A stretch of 64,000 nucleotides of DNA from Metopolophium dirhodum (taxonomy: Eukaryota; Arthropoda; Insecta; Hemiptera; Aphididae). Below the pieces are notes generated by a model. That model saw only the letters and a program-made list of their open reading frames with translations. It was not told the DNA's origin and searched no databases. This document shows positions 1 through 12,385 of this stretch, piece by piece. The DNA is taken from the NCBI RefSeq assembly GCF_019925205.1, contig NC_083568.1:4764237-4828236 (forward strand), in the 5' to 3' direction. Position 1 is the first letter of the stretch, and every line of letters starts with the position of its first letter. The translations under genes and the position numbers were made by a program.

Positions 1-21
1 GTCCGCGGCGAAGGCGCCCAT
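1..21 (-). CDS. possible first codons of a minus-strand gene running off the left edge
   Basis: On the minus strand an ATG at 21-19 sits in a good start context (A at -3, G at +4) and opens a frame of seven codons (M-G-A-F-A-A-D) before the window ends. Upstream of it on that strand lie a T-rich tract and about 2.5 kb of CpG-rich DNA of promoter character. No protein family can be assigned from seven residues. The plus strand is also open here for a short way, so strand and coding status are both uncertain. Confidence 0.25.
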
Positions 22-2620
22 TTCGGCGAGACGAGTCGGCGGTGCCAAAAAAAAAAAAATAAAAAAATATTAACAAACGCACCGCCGCCGACGTCTAGCG
101 AGCGCGCCAAATTAGGGGGGTGCCCGTAGCTTGAACGGTGACGACTGCGGCGGCGGCGGTGGCGGGAAAAACAATGACGCAATACACGAGGTCTCTTGCG
201 TGTGACGTCGCGACGGCGGCGCGGGTAACCATACTCGTATTTATATATTATAATATTTTACTACCAGTAAAAGTGTTTGAAAAACGTTCGATTTCGTCTC
301 CGTCGCAATTCAATTTATGCGAACGAATTGTATCGATAGGTGTACGCTTGGATATGGTGCGTTGGTGCCTAGTGCATAATGATATAAAATGGTTTGACAC
401 GATCGAATTATGTATAGTGTGATCGATACGACCGTAATATTATATTGTTGTATTAAGTCGTCGACGGGAAAGCGTTGTGACAGTAATATGTAATTTTAAG
501 TATACGCGAACAGAGATCAATCGTGGGACGTTAGTTATTTCATCCGTAAATGGTATATATATTATTATACCTATTCAGGAAAACGATCCGCGTGACCCCA
601 GTTTCTCGTTCGGTATCGAACGCGTACCTACAGGGTGCATTTTTTTTAACGCGAATCGGCCGGCGTGTCACTATTATATACCTAAATATTTAGTAAGCGT
701 TAGTAAATTATTTAAGTGATCGCGGTTCGTTTAAAATTGTTTTTCTTATTTTCCGAACGATTTAATATTTTGTTCTGCCCGAGTCTCGTATAATTTGTCA
801 TCCCGTCCGGACGCGGTCCTTTAGCGCGCGGAGCAGCAACGTTGACTTTTGATTATCAATATTATTAACTTGTGCGAACCATAGTCCACTTATGGTCCAT
901 AATACGATTTATTGTACGATTTCTTTTGAAAACTACCCAAGGATTTAATAAATAAAGAATTAGAATACTAAAATACTAATATTTTAACGTTATAATAATA
1001 TGCTGTATAATCGCTAAAATAATAAAAAATATGCCGCGGTTCGAGAAAGATACCGCGGGCGATTCGCGTCACAGGCAGGCAGACAAGCGACTGTTATGTA
1101 CCTAATAGCAGGGATGCGATACGCGGCGCAACGTGGCGGCGACGAGGGAAAAACACACCCGTATGGCTCGAATAACGGGGTTCATAACATACGGTCAAGA
1201 TAATAGGCACCTATAATATGCTGGTATATAATATACCGTATTAATTATTTTAAACCGTAGCTGATGATGATGCGCAACGAATACAATTTACTTAAACAAA
1301 CAAATAAATAAATAAACGGAAATAAGAAAATACACGACGGCCACTTACCAACATCTTGGCGGCTTTCGGGTTCCGGGACGAAGACAATATCGATAATAAT
1401 ATTATTATTAATTGTATTATTATCACAGTGCGCGCACCCGAGGGTTGATCGGAGATAACAAGCACGTGCGACGAGACGGGCGGCAACGTGCGCGCGTGAA
1501 CGAAACTGACGTCGACGGGAACTGCGAAGGCTGCTGGCGGGTGCGCGACTACCACTGAAAACGAAGGCGGCGGCGGCGGCGGCAGTTGTATAACAAACAG
1601 TCTGGTCGGGAGTTTCGCGGGGGCTGTGTTCCGGCAAGAGTGTCGTGGGGTCGCCGCGCGCGGTGGACGTTCGCCAAAGACGCCGCAGACAACACTGACG
1701 GCGCGCCGGAGAGTTCGCGTGTGCCTCGGTCCGTGCGAATAATTAACATATATATCTGAGCGTGCGGATATCGTGTGCGTATGATATCGTCGTCCGCCGC
1801 GCCACAAACATAATAATAATATCGTATGCATGAATGGTGTACATATTTATATATACATTGTATTATTATGGTGTGACGTCGCCGCCCACCCGCCGCACGG
1901 GGATCTGGTGGTGGTCGACCGGAGCAGGCCGACGGTCGCGCAGTAAATAATAATATTGTTGTCTTTAGTTTGCAATTTTTTGTAATTTTTTTTTCTCCCC
2001 GTTTCCGTTTCGTGCACACGCGTCGGCACGTCGCAGTGTCTCCCACGGCGCGTAAACATTATTTTATATAATAATATTATCACTGTAGAGGCCTCGTTCC
2101 GTACGGTGGTTTTTACTTTTTACACCGTCTCCGCCACAGCTGCTGTTGCTGCTGCTGGCGGCGTCTGGCGGCCGTCCGCCGTAACCGCCGCTCCGCCCAT
2201 CGCGCTTACCTATGGGTCTATTCCGTTACTATTGGATTTGTAATTTGTATACCTTTGCACCGGCAATTTTATAATATTAACGTTGTCCCGTTCGTATATA
2301 CCAGTATATGCGCATAATACACGCCACTACCGCGGTGGCGGCTTCCGGGTGTCGATGTCGATGTTTGACGGTTCGCTCGTATGGCTAGAGAATAAAATAA
2401 CAATAATATGCAATTGTCGTACGGCGCAGTAGGACGTACACGCGCAAGCGCACGCCGATAGCGGAAGTTCGGCGCGCCGCCGGTGTACAGACGACCGCGC
2501 GAGTCATCCAAGTCACGAGCTTCCGCGCCGCGCCGCCCGATCACGGAGCGCGCGTCGTCGTCGCAGGTTTCCACGCTTCCGGTGTCGGGCGGTAGTCCAG
2601 AGACCACGGGTTCAATTTAA
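22..2620. promoter_or_regulatory. CpG-rich promoter-like block with candidate minus-strand 5' exons
   Basis: This block is much richer in CG dinucleotides than the AT-rich DNA to its right. It contains GC-rich trinucleotide runs (CGG near 148-165, CCG/CGG near 1565-1585, GCTGCT near 2140-2155). On the minus strand two strong donor consensus sites are visible: ATGTTG|GTAAGT near 1347 and ATAG|GTAAGC near 2211. Both would suit 5' exons of a gene transcribed leftward. The overlapping ORFs here are low-complexity Arg/Ala/Pro/His-rich readings of GC-rich DNA and do not look like protein. The regulatory role is inferred from composition and splice signals only. Confidence 0.4.
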
Positions 2621-3109
2621 AATTAGACCACAAGCGTATATAATATTCTTTGGCATTATTCGGTATAGGCTTATCGCTAAACCTAAAACCGTACCCCGGT
2701 GACTAAATTATTATATTATTATAATGACACAAGTCAAAAGTATAATTTATTTATTTTTTCACGAAAGCTCTCAATTCAAATAGTTGTTTATATTTTATAT
2801 GTTTGAAAAAATACAAAATCAACCAACCTTTTAGGAATTATAATCGACATTGTACAAGATAATAAATTTATTTTTTTTTACCTGTGATCGATATATATAA
2901 TTATAATTTGAAATAGAAAATCGAGGTATGCCAGCTTATAAAGGTATTAAGATTTATTTTGCACGTAACACAACAATACAACCTGGGCATATTTAACAAT
3001 GTAACATAGTGAATATTACTCAGTTAGTTATTTTTTTTTATTACAATCAAATATTTGGTTTAAATCACGTTTACGGTTTACCAAATATAACTTTAATAAT
3101 AATTTCGTA
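2621..3109. other. AT-rich spacer, nothing recognised
   Basis: AT-rich sequence with T and A runs. No ORF, repeat boundary or RNA gene was recognised. Confidence 0.5.
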
Positions 3110-3265
3110 GGTCTATTTGTTGTCGGGTGGTGCTGCTGAGTGCCTGCCCAAAAATGTCAAATTCTGCTACTTATACTATAAATATCCTATTTGCTCATTG
3201 TACATAACTTTGTATAGATTGTAAATTACGTAAATGAATAAAAAAAAAAAAAGGTCTATTTGTTG
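3110..3265 (+). mobile_element. short LINE-type retroinsertion with poly(A) and a 13-bp target-site duplication
   Basis: The 13-mer GGTCTATTTGTTG occurs at 3110-3122 and again at 3253-3265. Between the copies lies a 130-bp insert ending in AATAAA-like sequence and a 13-A tail. This is the signature of target-primed reverse transcription. The insert is a 5'-truncated 3' end of a LINE or a SINE-like copy; its body resembles LINE 3' untranslated sequence and has no coding capacity. The perfect duplication suggests a fairly young insertion. Confidence 0.8.
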
Positions 3266-3457
3266 AATTTACAATTAATGATAAGATGGATGAAAAAAGG
3301 CACAGTAATTTTTTATATTCTGAATCTGCTAAAACAAAATATCTTGTATTATTGAAAACTAAAAATTTATATTGCCCTATATTGTGATTAAATTCATTAG
3401 ATACTCACTGCAATGAATTATATAAATACAATTCGTGGTACTAATCTATATGGCAGA

Positions 3458-3731
3458 TACCTACGCAGTGGCGGATCTAGGGGGGGGGGGGGGTTCATGA
3501 GGTCAGCTGACCCACAGTTAATATTTGCTGATCAAATTGGACTCTTTTCAGATCTTGGGTAGTTGGATACTTGGACCATTGAATAAACACACATATACAG
3601 TATAAATGAATTTTTTTTTGTTTTATATATCTAGTAAACAAGTATAAATTTCTAATCTGGTTTTAATAAGTGGCCCCTTGAAATGTCCTGACCCACAGTT
3701 TCCTAACTCTGGATCCGCCCCTGTACCTACG
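3458..3731. mobile_element. non-autonomous hAT-type element (MITE), 258 bp
   Basis: Termini are CAGTGGCGGATCTAG at 3466 and, in reverse complement, CAGGGGCGGATCCAG ending at 3723. They are flanked by perfect 8-bp direct repeats TACCTACG at 3458-3465 and 3724-3731. An 8-bp duplication and CA..TG ends are typical of the hAT superfamily. A run of 13 or more G follows the left end. No transposase coding is present, so the element would depend on a transposase supplied elsewhere. Confidence 0.85.
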
Positions 3732-4961
3732 GGTGCCCACTTGAAAATTCTGCTAAAACTAAAAACACACGTGTTTACAAAAACCTACAGTACTCTCCCC
3801 CATAGTTAAAAACCACCCAATGGCCTAAGTTGCCGCGGGTTGATTAATGAAAAAAAATATTATTATATAATATCTTCTAATATAGAAAACTTCTATATTA
3901 CAATTTTTTAGGTATACGTATTGCGTGTAACGTGGTTGACATGTTGAATGACAGTTTCTGGTATTTTCAATTCTGTATATACTGTAGTATAGTATTAAGA
4001 CGTAGTATAATATTGAGACGTATACTAAGACGTATAGTATTAGTTATATTTTATATTTTTCACCTCGACTGCAGAGATTGTGGGTGCACTAGCTGAGTTT
4101 GTTGTCAGTTGTCACCGTCATTGATCGTCTGTAAAGTTTCTTCCTGCAGCAGCGAAATGTATCAAACTATTAACTATTAATGCTGATCGCAAGGATAAGA
4201 TAACATTATCAAATTTGAATTTATGTATAATTTTAATAATACCTGACCAAAAAGGTTATGATTTTAAACTTCCTTAGCAATAAATACAAACAACTACAAA
4301 AAAAAAAAAATGCAATAACTAAAATAACTTAACAGCTTTACTTAAAACTTATAAGTTATAAAAAACACTCCTCACTCCCTTACAACTAGGAAAATTAAAA
4401 TATTAATACTACAGTCAACAAAACCTTAACCCTTATACTCATTAATATCTTGGTATTTGGGACGGATCGAAATAACAATATAGGGAACCATTGTAGGTGG
4501 CCGGCAGCCGCAATACCTAAAGGGATCCAAGAGTTTATATTATTATAATATATGGTGCAGGGGCATAGCTTTAAATTGTTAAATTATGGACCTAACCTGA
4601 CCTGAACGATCAGAAAACACTCGTGTATATAACAAATAATAATTAAAAATAGTTAATTAATATATTTAATGTATTTATGTAGATATTTGGATTGTTTGTT
4701 TCTTTTAAGGAAACGTAATAATCGTCTGTCTGTACTTCAATTTATTGATAAATCTGTCCGGAGTATAGACTTCCACGCCACCCAAGTCGTCTCAATAATA
4801 AGACTATAGTATCGTTTGTTAAATGAAACCAGCACATCAGATTATCAGAATTCAGAGTAATATAGTCGTTATAATGCGGAAGTATTGTAACGGTATAGTA
4901 TAATAAATATTGTTTTATATGACTAAATACAAGTATACAACAGGTAAGTCAAGTGGCATAC
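3732..4961. other. AT-rich spacer with one LINE 3' tail
   Basis: About 3815-3866 carries a segment (AATGGCCTAAGTTGCCGCG followed by an A-rich tail) that recurs at 38060-38100, where it follows a LINE endonuclease remnant, so it is read as a LINE 3' end. A short degenerate tandem of TATTAAGACGTA-like units lies at about 3985-4040. Nothing else was recognised. Confidence 0.45.
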
Positions 4962-5398
4962 GCAGGGGTAGGGTTCTAGGGTTCTGAGTTTCTGACCCCC
5001 CCTGAAATTACTTTTTTCTATAAAAAAATCTTATTTACCACCATTTTGATTCACACAGATCAATTGTTGGTCATTTTTAATAGACATGAAATAAATTGTT
5101 GAATAATATGACAAAGACGTCGATGGTTTCTAATTTTTTTTTTGGCTTTTTTAGAACATTACTAATAAACGTCTGCCATAATCGATGGTGTATCATCGTT
5201 CATCAATTATTACCACGTTTATTACGGCCCGAGGAGGCTCTATAGATGACCAGGTTAAACACTGTAAATGTAGACTAAATTTGAGACTATAACTATAATT
5301 TCATTAATTTGTTATACAAAAACTGTTAAGAAAAAAATTATGCAAATTATTTACTCAGATAAAACCATAACCGAACTAAAATCCTGCGTACGCTACCG
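4962..5398. mobile_element. DNA-transposon relic with short inverted termini
   Basis: Left end GTGGCATACGCAGGGG (about 4963) and right end, reverse complemented, GTAGCGTACGCAGGAT (about 5397) form an imperfect terminal inverted repeat of about 15 bp. The left end is followed by G- and C-rich tracts like those in other MITEs of this window. No target-site duplication was found, so the boundaries and superfamily are uncertain. Confidence 0.45.
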
Positions 5399-5622
5399 GG
5401 TAGGTCGTAGGTATTGTATAAACCGTGATACCGGAAAACCATAATACCGGTATGTGACGTAATACTGGCACAAACCAGAAACCGTGATATCTACCGGAAA
5501 ACCGTAATACCGGTATATACCACAATACCGGCACAAACCGGAAAACCGGAATACCGGTGTATACCACCGCAATACCGGCACAAATCGGAAAACCGGTGTA
5601 CCGGTAAAACCGTCAACCCTAA
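5395..5622. repeat. ACCGG-rich minisatellite
   Basis: Degenerate tandem units built on AATACCGG, AAACCGG and GGTATATACC recur about every 20-40 bp across roughly 230 bp. The array directly abuts the transposon-like right end at 5398. Overlapping minus-strand ORFs rich in Tyr, Arg and Phe are simply translations of the repeat in different frames. Confidence 0.75.
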
Positions 5623-5843
5623 TATAAACGAACTATAAAAAAACATAATTATTATAGCATCAGGTAATCTACTTTTCATGATATAGATCTGCTGTAGATA
5701 TAGCCATATAGGGCCACAGGGGGTCTTCTCTGACCAGTAACAATCAGAAACCCGTAAGAGAGCTTTGTGTGGGCTTTTAAAATAGGTGAGATATATTTTA
5801 CCCGTATCGAAAGTACCTCCGTTTCATCGTCGGTCATCATTGG

Positions 5844-5925
5844 GGTAGCGTGGCCGAGCGGTCTAAGGCGCTGGTTTAAGGCACCAGTCTCCTCGGAGGC
5901 GTGGGTTCGAATCCCACCGCTGCCA
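5844..5925 (+). tRNA. tRNA-Leu (anticodon AAG)
   Basis: An 82-nt tRNA with a long variable arm, as in class II tRNAs. The acceptor stem pairs GGTAGCG with CGCTGCC, with discriminator A at 5925. The D-arm begins TGGCCGAGCGGT, which contains the A-box. The anticodon stem CTGGT/ACCAG encloses loop TTAAGGC, giving anticodon AAG, which reads CUU. The T-arm GTGGGTTCGAATCCCAC carries the B-box. No intron is visible. A run of seven T at about 5933-5939 would serve as the RNA polymerase III terminator. A second copy differing by one base lies at 40326-40407 on the other strand. Confidence 0.97.
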
Positions 5926-8900
5926 GCACATATTTTTTTCATCAAATAATATGATTTATTGCATTAGCATTGTATGTAGATTAGATAACAAAATGGTAAT
6001 CATTTTTAGTTTAAAAAAAATCATTTAAATTTATTAATTATCAAACAATTGTTTTCATTTTATTAGCAGTACCTAATTATGATTTTTGTAAGTTCATTAA
6101 GTAGTGAAGATTAACATTTAACCTGTAACATTATAATAAAGCATTATGTCCACTGAGTAAATTATGGTTATTTTAAAATAGTTCAAATTGAAATTTTTTA
6201 TCAGAATTTATTAATTTGAATAAAGTTTATTTAAGTAAAATTCTATCAATTCCAAATTATTATTTTTAGAACTAGGTAAATAATTTAAATTAAATTATTC
6301 AAAAATAACAATTGACTTATTTTCAAGGTTATATCACACATTTTTAAAAAAAAATATTTGTATATCAAGTTAAAAGTTTTCTGAAAACAAAATATCTGAA
6401 ACTATGTCATATCAGTTACATTGTACAATTTGTTTTCATTGTAAATATGTTAAATAATTTTCTTGTTTTTTTTTTAATATACAAAATATTATTAATAAAA
6501 TGTATAATACATTTTTATTAGTCGACGTTTTTGAGTTGTTTAATCATCACAGAAAAAGTTTTCATTTTTTATTATTTGTTTATTAATAAAATACTTAGCC
6601 CGTATCTAGTTTGTTTTAAAATTAACTATTTGCATGCAGAAGAAATAATATAAAATACGATATGATTGAGGTACATAAAAGAATTATGAGCATGTCGCAC
6701 GTGTCTTGTAAATTTTGCTTACGGTTTTATAAATTAAGTTGTTTATAATTCGGGTACCGACTACCTAATGAGTAATCTTTAAACATTTCAACAGAATTGG
6801 AATGTTTTCATATGTCAGTAGAACAGTAGGCAGATACCTCGATACCTATTTCGCTCATTATAGGTTGTAATGTTGTTACTTTTTGAATAATTATCTTTCG
6901 AGTGTTAATCAGACAGCCGTAGTCACATAATATATAATAAAGTAACTATCCTGGCCATACATTTGCAGTGTATGGCGTACACCATGTCACCATTACATGT
7001 ATAATATTATATAGGTAGTATAATATACGTCTTGTACTATAGTAAAAAAACCTTACCGAGTAATTTTTTATTCAAGTAGAAAAATAATAAATTTGTCAAA
7101 ACAACAGTTGACAAATCATAATGTGAATTGAAAATTAAAATTAGCCGATTGAGTCTAAATTACGAAGAGAATGACTTCTTAATTTACTCTTCATTTTTAA
7201 TTTTTACTCATAAATTTGACACCTTGCCTCGAAAAATCAAACATGTCTAAATTCAGTAACAATGAAAAATATCTATAGCTCCAACAGTTACATTTAAATT
7301 TAAAATTATATATTGGCCCTGACAAATATCCTGGCAGCGCCTAGGACTATTAACTATTGATGTATTCACTTGAAATCGTATTTTCTATTTTAATTTTTTT
7401 AAGTGTGCTTATTATGATGTAATGTCAACCAAATTATGAGATTAATTAAATCACACACAGACTGAGAATACTAAAAAAGCTTAACAAATATTTAAAACCC
7501 GTGGGCTTACATTTTGAATATAATATAACCATTATTTACAAAGAATTCATTTAAATTTAAATATTAATAGGTAGGTAATTATAAAATTATAATTAAATAC
7601 TTGAACTTAGCTATAAGGGCACTAAAATCGAATTTGACCTTTCAAGTTCGTTTGCTCTCGTTATTACGGGTAGTTGGATAATTTTTCATTCAATTTCTAA
7701 GCTACATAATATTTTCTGAGCACTCTCTTTGCTTAAAAAAGTGAAACAAAATTAAAAAAAAATTATTTTAATAATAATATACTTTATATGCCATATAAAA
7801 TTTTAAAACGATATACATTGTTGTCCAAAAACTAATTGGTTAACTATATACTCACTCAACATATATATATAGCCATATAGGTATATTAATTATTATTAAT
7901 TGTGTGTATTATATTATAATATAAAAACTCGCTACCCATATAAATATATAATTGTTAATTTCCATTACGTGGGTACGAGAAACAGTTTAATATTATAACA
8001 CGAAAAAAAATGAATTAATTGTCAAATACATCTTTTTTTATGAGTTACAATCGGAAAATAATTTTTTTTAATTTTTATCTATGCAGAACACATTTTTTGA
8101 ATTCTAATGTGAATATTTGATGATATCATTGTAGACTGTATATAGGTATATAGTGAGTGTGATATTATTAAATATTAACAACACACATGAAACATATTAT
8201 ATATATTTTCATGTAAACGTGGTTATTAATAATTTGCATACTACGAAAATATATTATACGTGTTTTATTTAAAAAAAAAATGATAAGTATACCTATCCAG
8301 TATGCATGTAACGATTGTGCGGCTGTAAGCTTGAATCTTCAAATGAAACTTATATCAATATATCATACATTATATGGGCCTAATACTATAATACTCAATA
8401 ACTAAATCTGCAATCTTTCAAACCATATACCATGGTATTACTGTATTAGACAGGTATACCGCGTGTCTACGTATATATTATAGTGCGCGTTGCGTATATA
8501 TATCTATAATTATATAGGTATATTATATACGCACGTATTTGCTAATATATTAATACGCAGTATTGTGCTGTTTTATATTACACGCAGTGGTCGAAGGGTT
8601 TACGGGGGATTGCATGTTTTTACTCTTATAATGTGTATACATTTTCCACCGTACCATACGTATTTTGAGCCGTGTCGACCGTTGGATTTACATTATAGTC
8701 TAAATAACACTCTCTATAAACTCTAAGAGATGCGATGACTACCGAAATGTTCTGTTCTAAGTAGATTTTGAAACGCGCGTTGCCAATCAACATTATTATT
8801 TGATGACATATTATACATCAACTATAGTATAATATGCTCAGTTTTATTGTGAACCAATTTTATTCGGACCACACTTTGTCACCATATAGGTTTTTCCCCC

Positions 8901-9018
8901 GGTGAATTTGGCCTTGTCCGATAAAGCATATTTTTCGGTGATTTCGAAGGTATGTAGGTGTATACAGGTATATATTATACGATTATGCGGAATGCCTACG
9001 CGATGTATACAATAATCG
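5926..9018. other. AT-rich intergenic DNA, nothing recognised
   Basis: Apart from the tRNA terminator at its start, this 3-kb stretch contains only A/T runs, TA-rich tracts and short unconvincing ORFs. No element boundaries, RNA genes or conserved protein fragments were recognised. Confidence 0.5.
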
Positions 9019-9504
9019 CTCGCCTGCATAGGCGTGCGCACGGAGGCTGCTGCAGAGGCAGCATTATGCTGCCCCTAAACTATTTTTGGGGCTACCGCTG
9101 CCGGAAAATATTGAATAACGGGCTCGGCAAAATTATAATCCCACAAATGACGACAATATTGCAGATAAAACAATTATAATATACATTTTTATTTTTTTTG
9201 GGTAAACGTAAGCCATGTAGATAAATATTTTATAATTATAGAGTTTACCAGTAAAACGAATCGACCTGCCTAATAAAAAAAAAAAAATTAAATGATTTTG
9301 AATTAAAAATATTTTTACCATTTATGGTAAAAAAAAAACAAAAAACCAATACAATTTTAGTTTTGGTTTTTTCTATTTAATTTTAAATAACCTATTGTAA
9401 AATAAGTAAGACTACGGGCGGTTTCACGGTGAGTTAAGATAATGGGCCGGATTAAACTCTAGCTGCCCCCGAAACTGGAGTCTGCGCACGTCTATGCTCG
9501 CCTG
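9019..9504. mobile_element. non-autonomous hAT-type element, 470 bp
   Basis: The 8-bp repeat CTCGCCTG at 9019-9026 recurs perfectly at 9497-9504. The element between them (9027-9496) begins CATAGGCGTGCGCA and ends in the reverse complement of CATAGACGTGCGCA. Subterminal GCTGC/GCAGC-rich blocks lie near both ends (for example 9046-9075 and 9468-9475). Duplication length and CA/TG termini match hAT elements. The interior is AT-rich and non-coding. Confidence 0.85.
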
Positions 9505-11789
9505 TTTTATGATTTACAACATGAACGCAAAACTGATACTTGACGTAAGGGTTGTACACAAAGATGACAACGTATATGTACAACATACAATTATAAATTA
9601 TAATAGAGAAACAATAAAAACCGTATCATAGAGTATCCAACTGTACGAGTTAATTGTTTCAATTAACAATAACAATTAAAATGTGCATTATAAACCTACA
9701 CATAACACATAAGACATTACACAGTATAATACACTAAAGTGTATAAAGGTTATATTTTTATCGAATGTTAAGATATCGCAGGACAAAAATATTAATAAAC
9801 GGATAATAATCAACAAATTGTTTTCTATTCACAGAGCAAAGTTATATTGAGTTATACATAAATATCAATAAATAATTTTAAATAATATTGTAATTCATAA
9901 ATATTAATTAACATTTAACATTTTCAAAAATATATAATACGACGAAATGCCAAATTTAAAACATTAGGCGCATTATCGATTCCGCACATTAAATAAGTGT
10001 TATAAAAGAATACTTTTAAAATGTAGGTATGTATTAACCTATTCAATAAATTTAAAAAAAAACACGTCAAATACTTACATAATAGATACTAAACATGTTT
10101 TTCTCAACACGGTATTGGTCGTCCTAACAGAAACAATTTGATAAAGTCTTAACAACGACGCAAAATCACATCCCCATCCCCCCATCATCTTCAATTACTT
10201 CTGGATCTGCTATTGCAATATTATCTAATCCATGTGAGCGGTAGACCCCATAATATACTACGCTGTCTTGACTTTATTCACAATAATAGCATTCCATAAT
10301 AATTATCTCTTTATCTTTCCCATTAAACCCAAAGCAAGGTTTTTAATTATTATACTTCTATTTTACTTAATTTTTAATTATTAACCTATTATTATTTTAT
10401 ACACGTCTATTTAATTGTAATTATATAATAATCATCGTTATAATATCTGTATTTGTTTTTAATCTTTGAACCGTCGTAATTGTTATAATAATATGAAGTA
10501 TATACGACCATCTCTTATTTATTTTTTTTTTTAAATATAAGATATTATAAGAAACCATATCAACAATTTCAGTAGAACATTAATAATATCTTCATAATTT
10601 CATTCTGTCCGATATTTAAATTTAAAAATATCGTAAGACAAGCACTGCACTGAATCGTGAATAATATAGTATTGTACTCCCCCAGTATCACGTCATGTTT
10701 TCATTGTACCTAGTACCTTTACCTACCTTTTTGTCATGTCATGTATTTTTTGTAAATCTGAAATCATACAGAGAACAAAAATATCAATATATTAAATTAA
10801 TTAATTTAAAACGATATTAAATATTAAATAAGCAGTATACTCTTAATTTTTATAATAGGCAATTAATAACATTTATTAACGGTTAGCAAAAAAATTAAAA
10901 TAATATCGTATTATTATTAAAAATCAATTTGTTTTTGCAATCAGTTATACTTTTTGATATACAATTATGAGGCATACAGAATTCCACACATTGTATTTTA
11001 ATTTACATTGACGTATATAGTTAATATATTATGATTTTAACAGTCATTACTGATTAGGATGAGCAAAAATTATACTTAATAATTAATATGATAAGTCGTG
11101 ACCATAAATAGAACTTGATTTAAATCTTAAGTTTTATAAATTATGGTGGATCAGAAAGTTGTATATACATTTATATACAAGCATTTATAGTAGTACCTAT
11201 ATCTATAAGATTTTAAGCCAAGTACTAGGGTTTAAAATCCCTATAATTACAACTAATTATTCTGTTCTATACACACTAGACGAAAAATTACTGCGTATAT
11301 CATATGCCTGCAATTCAGGGCAATGGATATAAACAATTGTATACTTTAACTATAATAATGACATAATCGTTGGGATAACAACTTTTTGTATTTTTAATGC
11401 GCAGTAACGTTTCATTTAATAATAGATAATTGTTCATTTTACAAATCAAATGTCAGAAAAAATTTGATTTTGTGATCCGGGCGTAATGGATGTTGTTGGA
11501 CCAATTTAAGAAATTTGTGTACCGCTTAGTGCTTACGACGAACGTGATATGTTTTTCAATATGTTTTGTTATGCTAAGAATTTTGACACGGCCGCGGAGC
11601 CTAGACACGATACCTTATTATGTTTCAGCCAAAAATCGAAATCGGGCACATAACCTCAGAAATGCTGGGCAGTTAACGAACGAAAACTCATTTTCGACTT
11701 TTGTCCGGGCAAATCTAGTTGTGACAAATATCATATGGGCAAAACCGTAGCAGTATAATATATGAATATATAAATAGTAAAATTATCAG
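9505..11789. other. AT-rich intergenic DNA, nothing firm
   Basis: No gene was recognised. An 86-codon ORF at 11490-11750 has no recognisable domain, and neither its start nor its composition supports it as a gene. Confidence 0.45.
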
Positions 11790-11890
11790 CATCTTTTCTG
11801 GTGGTAAAGTGAATCTAGTTAGTACTTTAGGGAGTCAAAAGCAGAAAATTCTTAGTAGTTTTCAAAAGCGTCGGAAAAACAAAAAATGTA
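11790..11890 (+). repeat. fragment of dispersed repeat family A
   Basis: Contains the family's characteristic internal stretch (AAAGTGAATCTAGTT, then TAGTTTTCAAAAGCG and an A-rich run), which also occurs in the copies near 51,560, 58,270 and 63,310. It is truncated on both sides. Confidence 0.7.
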
Positions 11891-12385
11891 TCTAATATAA
11901 ATATAATATATTCTTATCCATCTCGGAACCTTTATTTCTTCTTTACCAGCGACTAACTACTTTTTATCAAACTTTTTATAAAAATCAAAATACCATTTTT
12001 TTTTCTTGAGGGGGGGGGGGTGGGGGTAAAAAGGTTACCTATGCGGTTAATGGGGTTTATGGGGTATATTAGTTGATTTATAATTCCCAAGCAGAAAAAA
12101 TCGCCAATCCACCCCTACGATCCATACAGTGACCCACTCGACACCTAATGTTGAGTACCGGGTGTCGCCCGATTGCGGCCCGTACACAGTAGGTAGGAAA
12201 CTACCTGTATTATAGTGGTTATAATAACTAAATAAATATCCCGATTGCATCCGATACGTATTTTGTCATAAATATATAACTATCATATTCACGATTCCCA
12301 CGATCACCAATATTCGGCGTGATAATTTCCAGTCCATTAAAGATTTAACTTTATCGTTTTATTATTTAATCGTTTAACTTGGCCA
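11891..12385. other. spacer with G-rich tract
   Basis: Includes a run of ten G followed by T and five G at about 12011-12026. A stretch around 12120-12140 resembles the GTGACCCACT(C/T)G end of dispersed repeat family A. No gene is visible. Confidence 0.4.

Noticed and set aside
1245..2607. Several overlapping minus-strand ORFs of 78-179 codons
   Set aside because: They read the same CpG-rich DNA in different frames as low-complexity Arg/Ala/Pro/His or Tyr-rich peptides. No domain or consistent start was found.
5376..5679. Three overlapping minus-strand ORFs with recurring Arg-Tyr-Cys/Phe-Pro-Val words
   Set aside because: They are translations of the ACCGG minisatellite in three frames, not a repeat protein.
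5676..5949. ORFs on both strands overlapping the tRNA-Leu gene
   Set aside because: The tRNA explains the conserved sequence. The ORFs merely translate through it.
11490..11750. 86-codon ORF that might be a small membrane protein
   Set aside because: The N-terminal part is hydrophobic, but the start is not ATG, no family is recognised and the flanks carry no gene signals.
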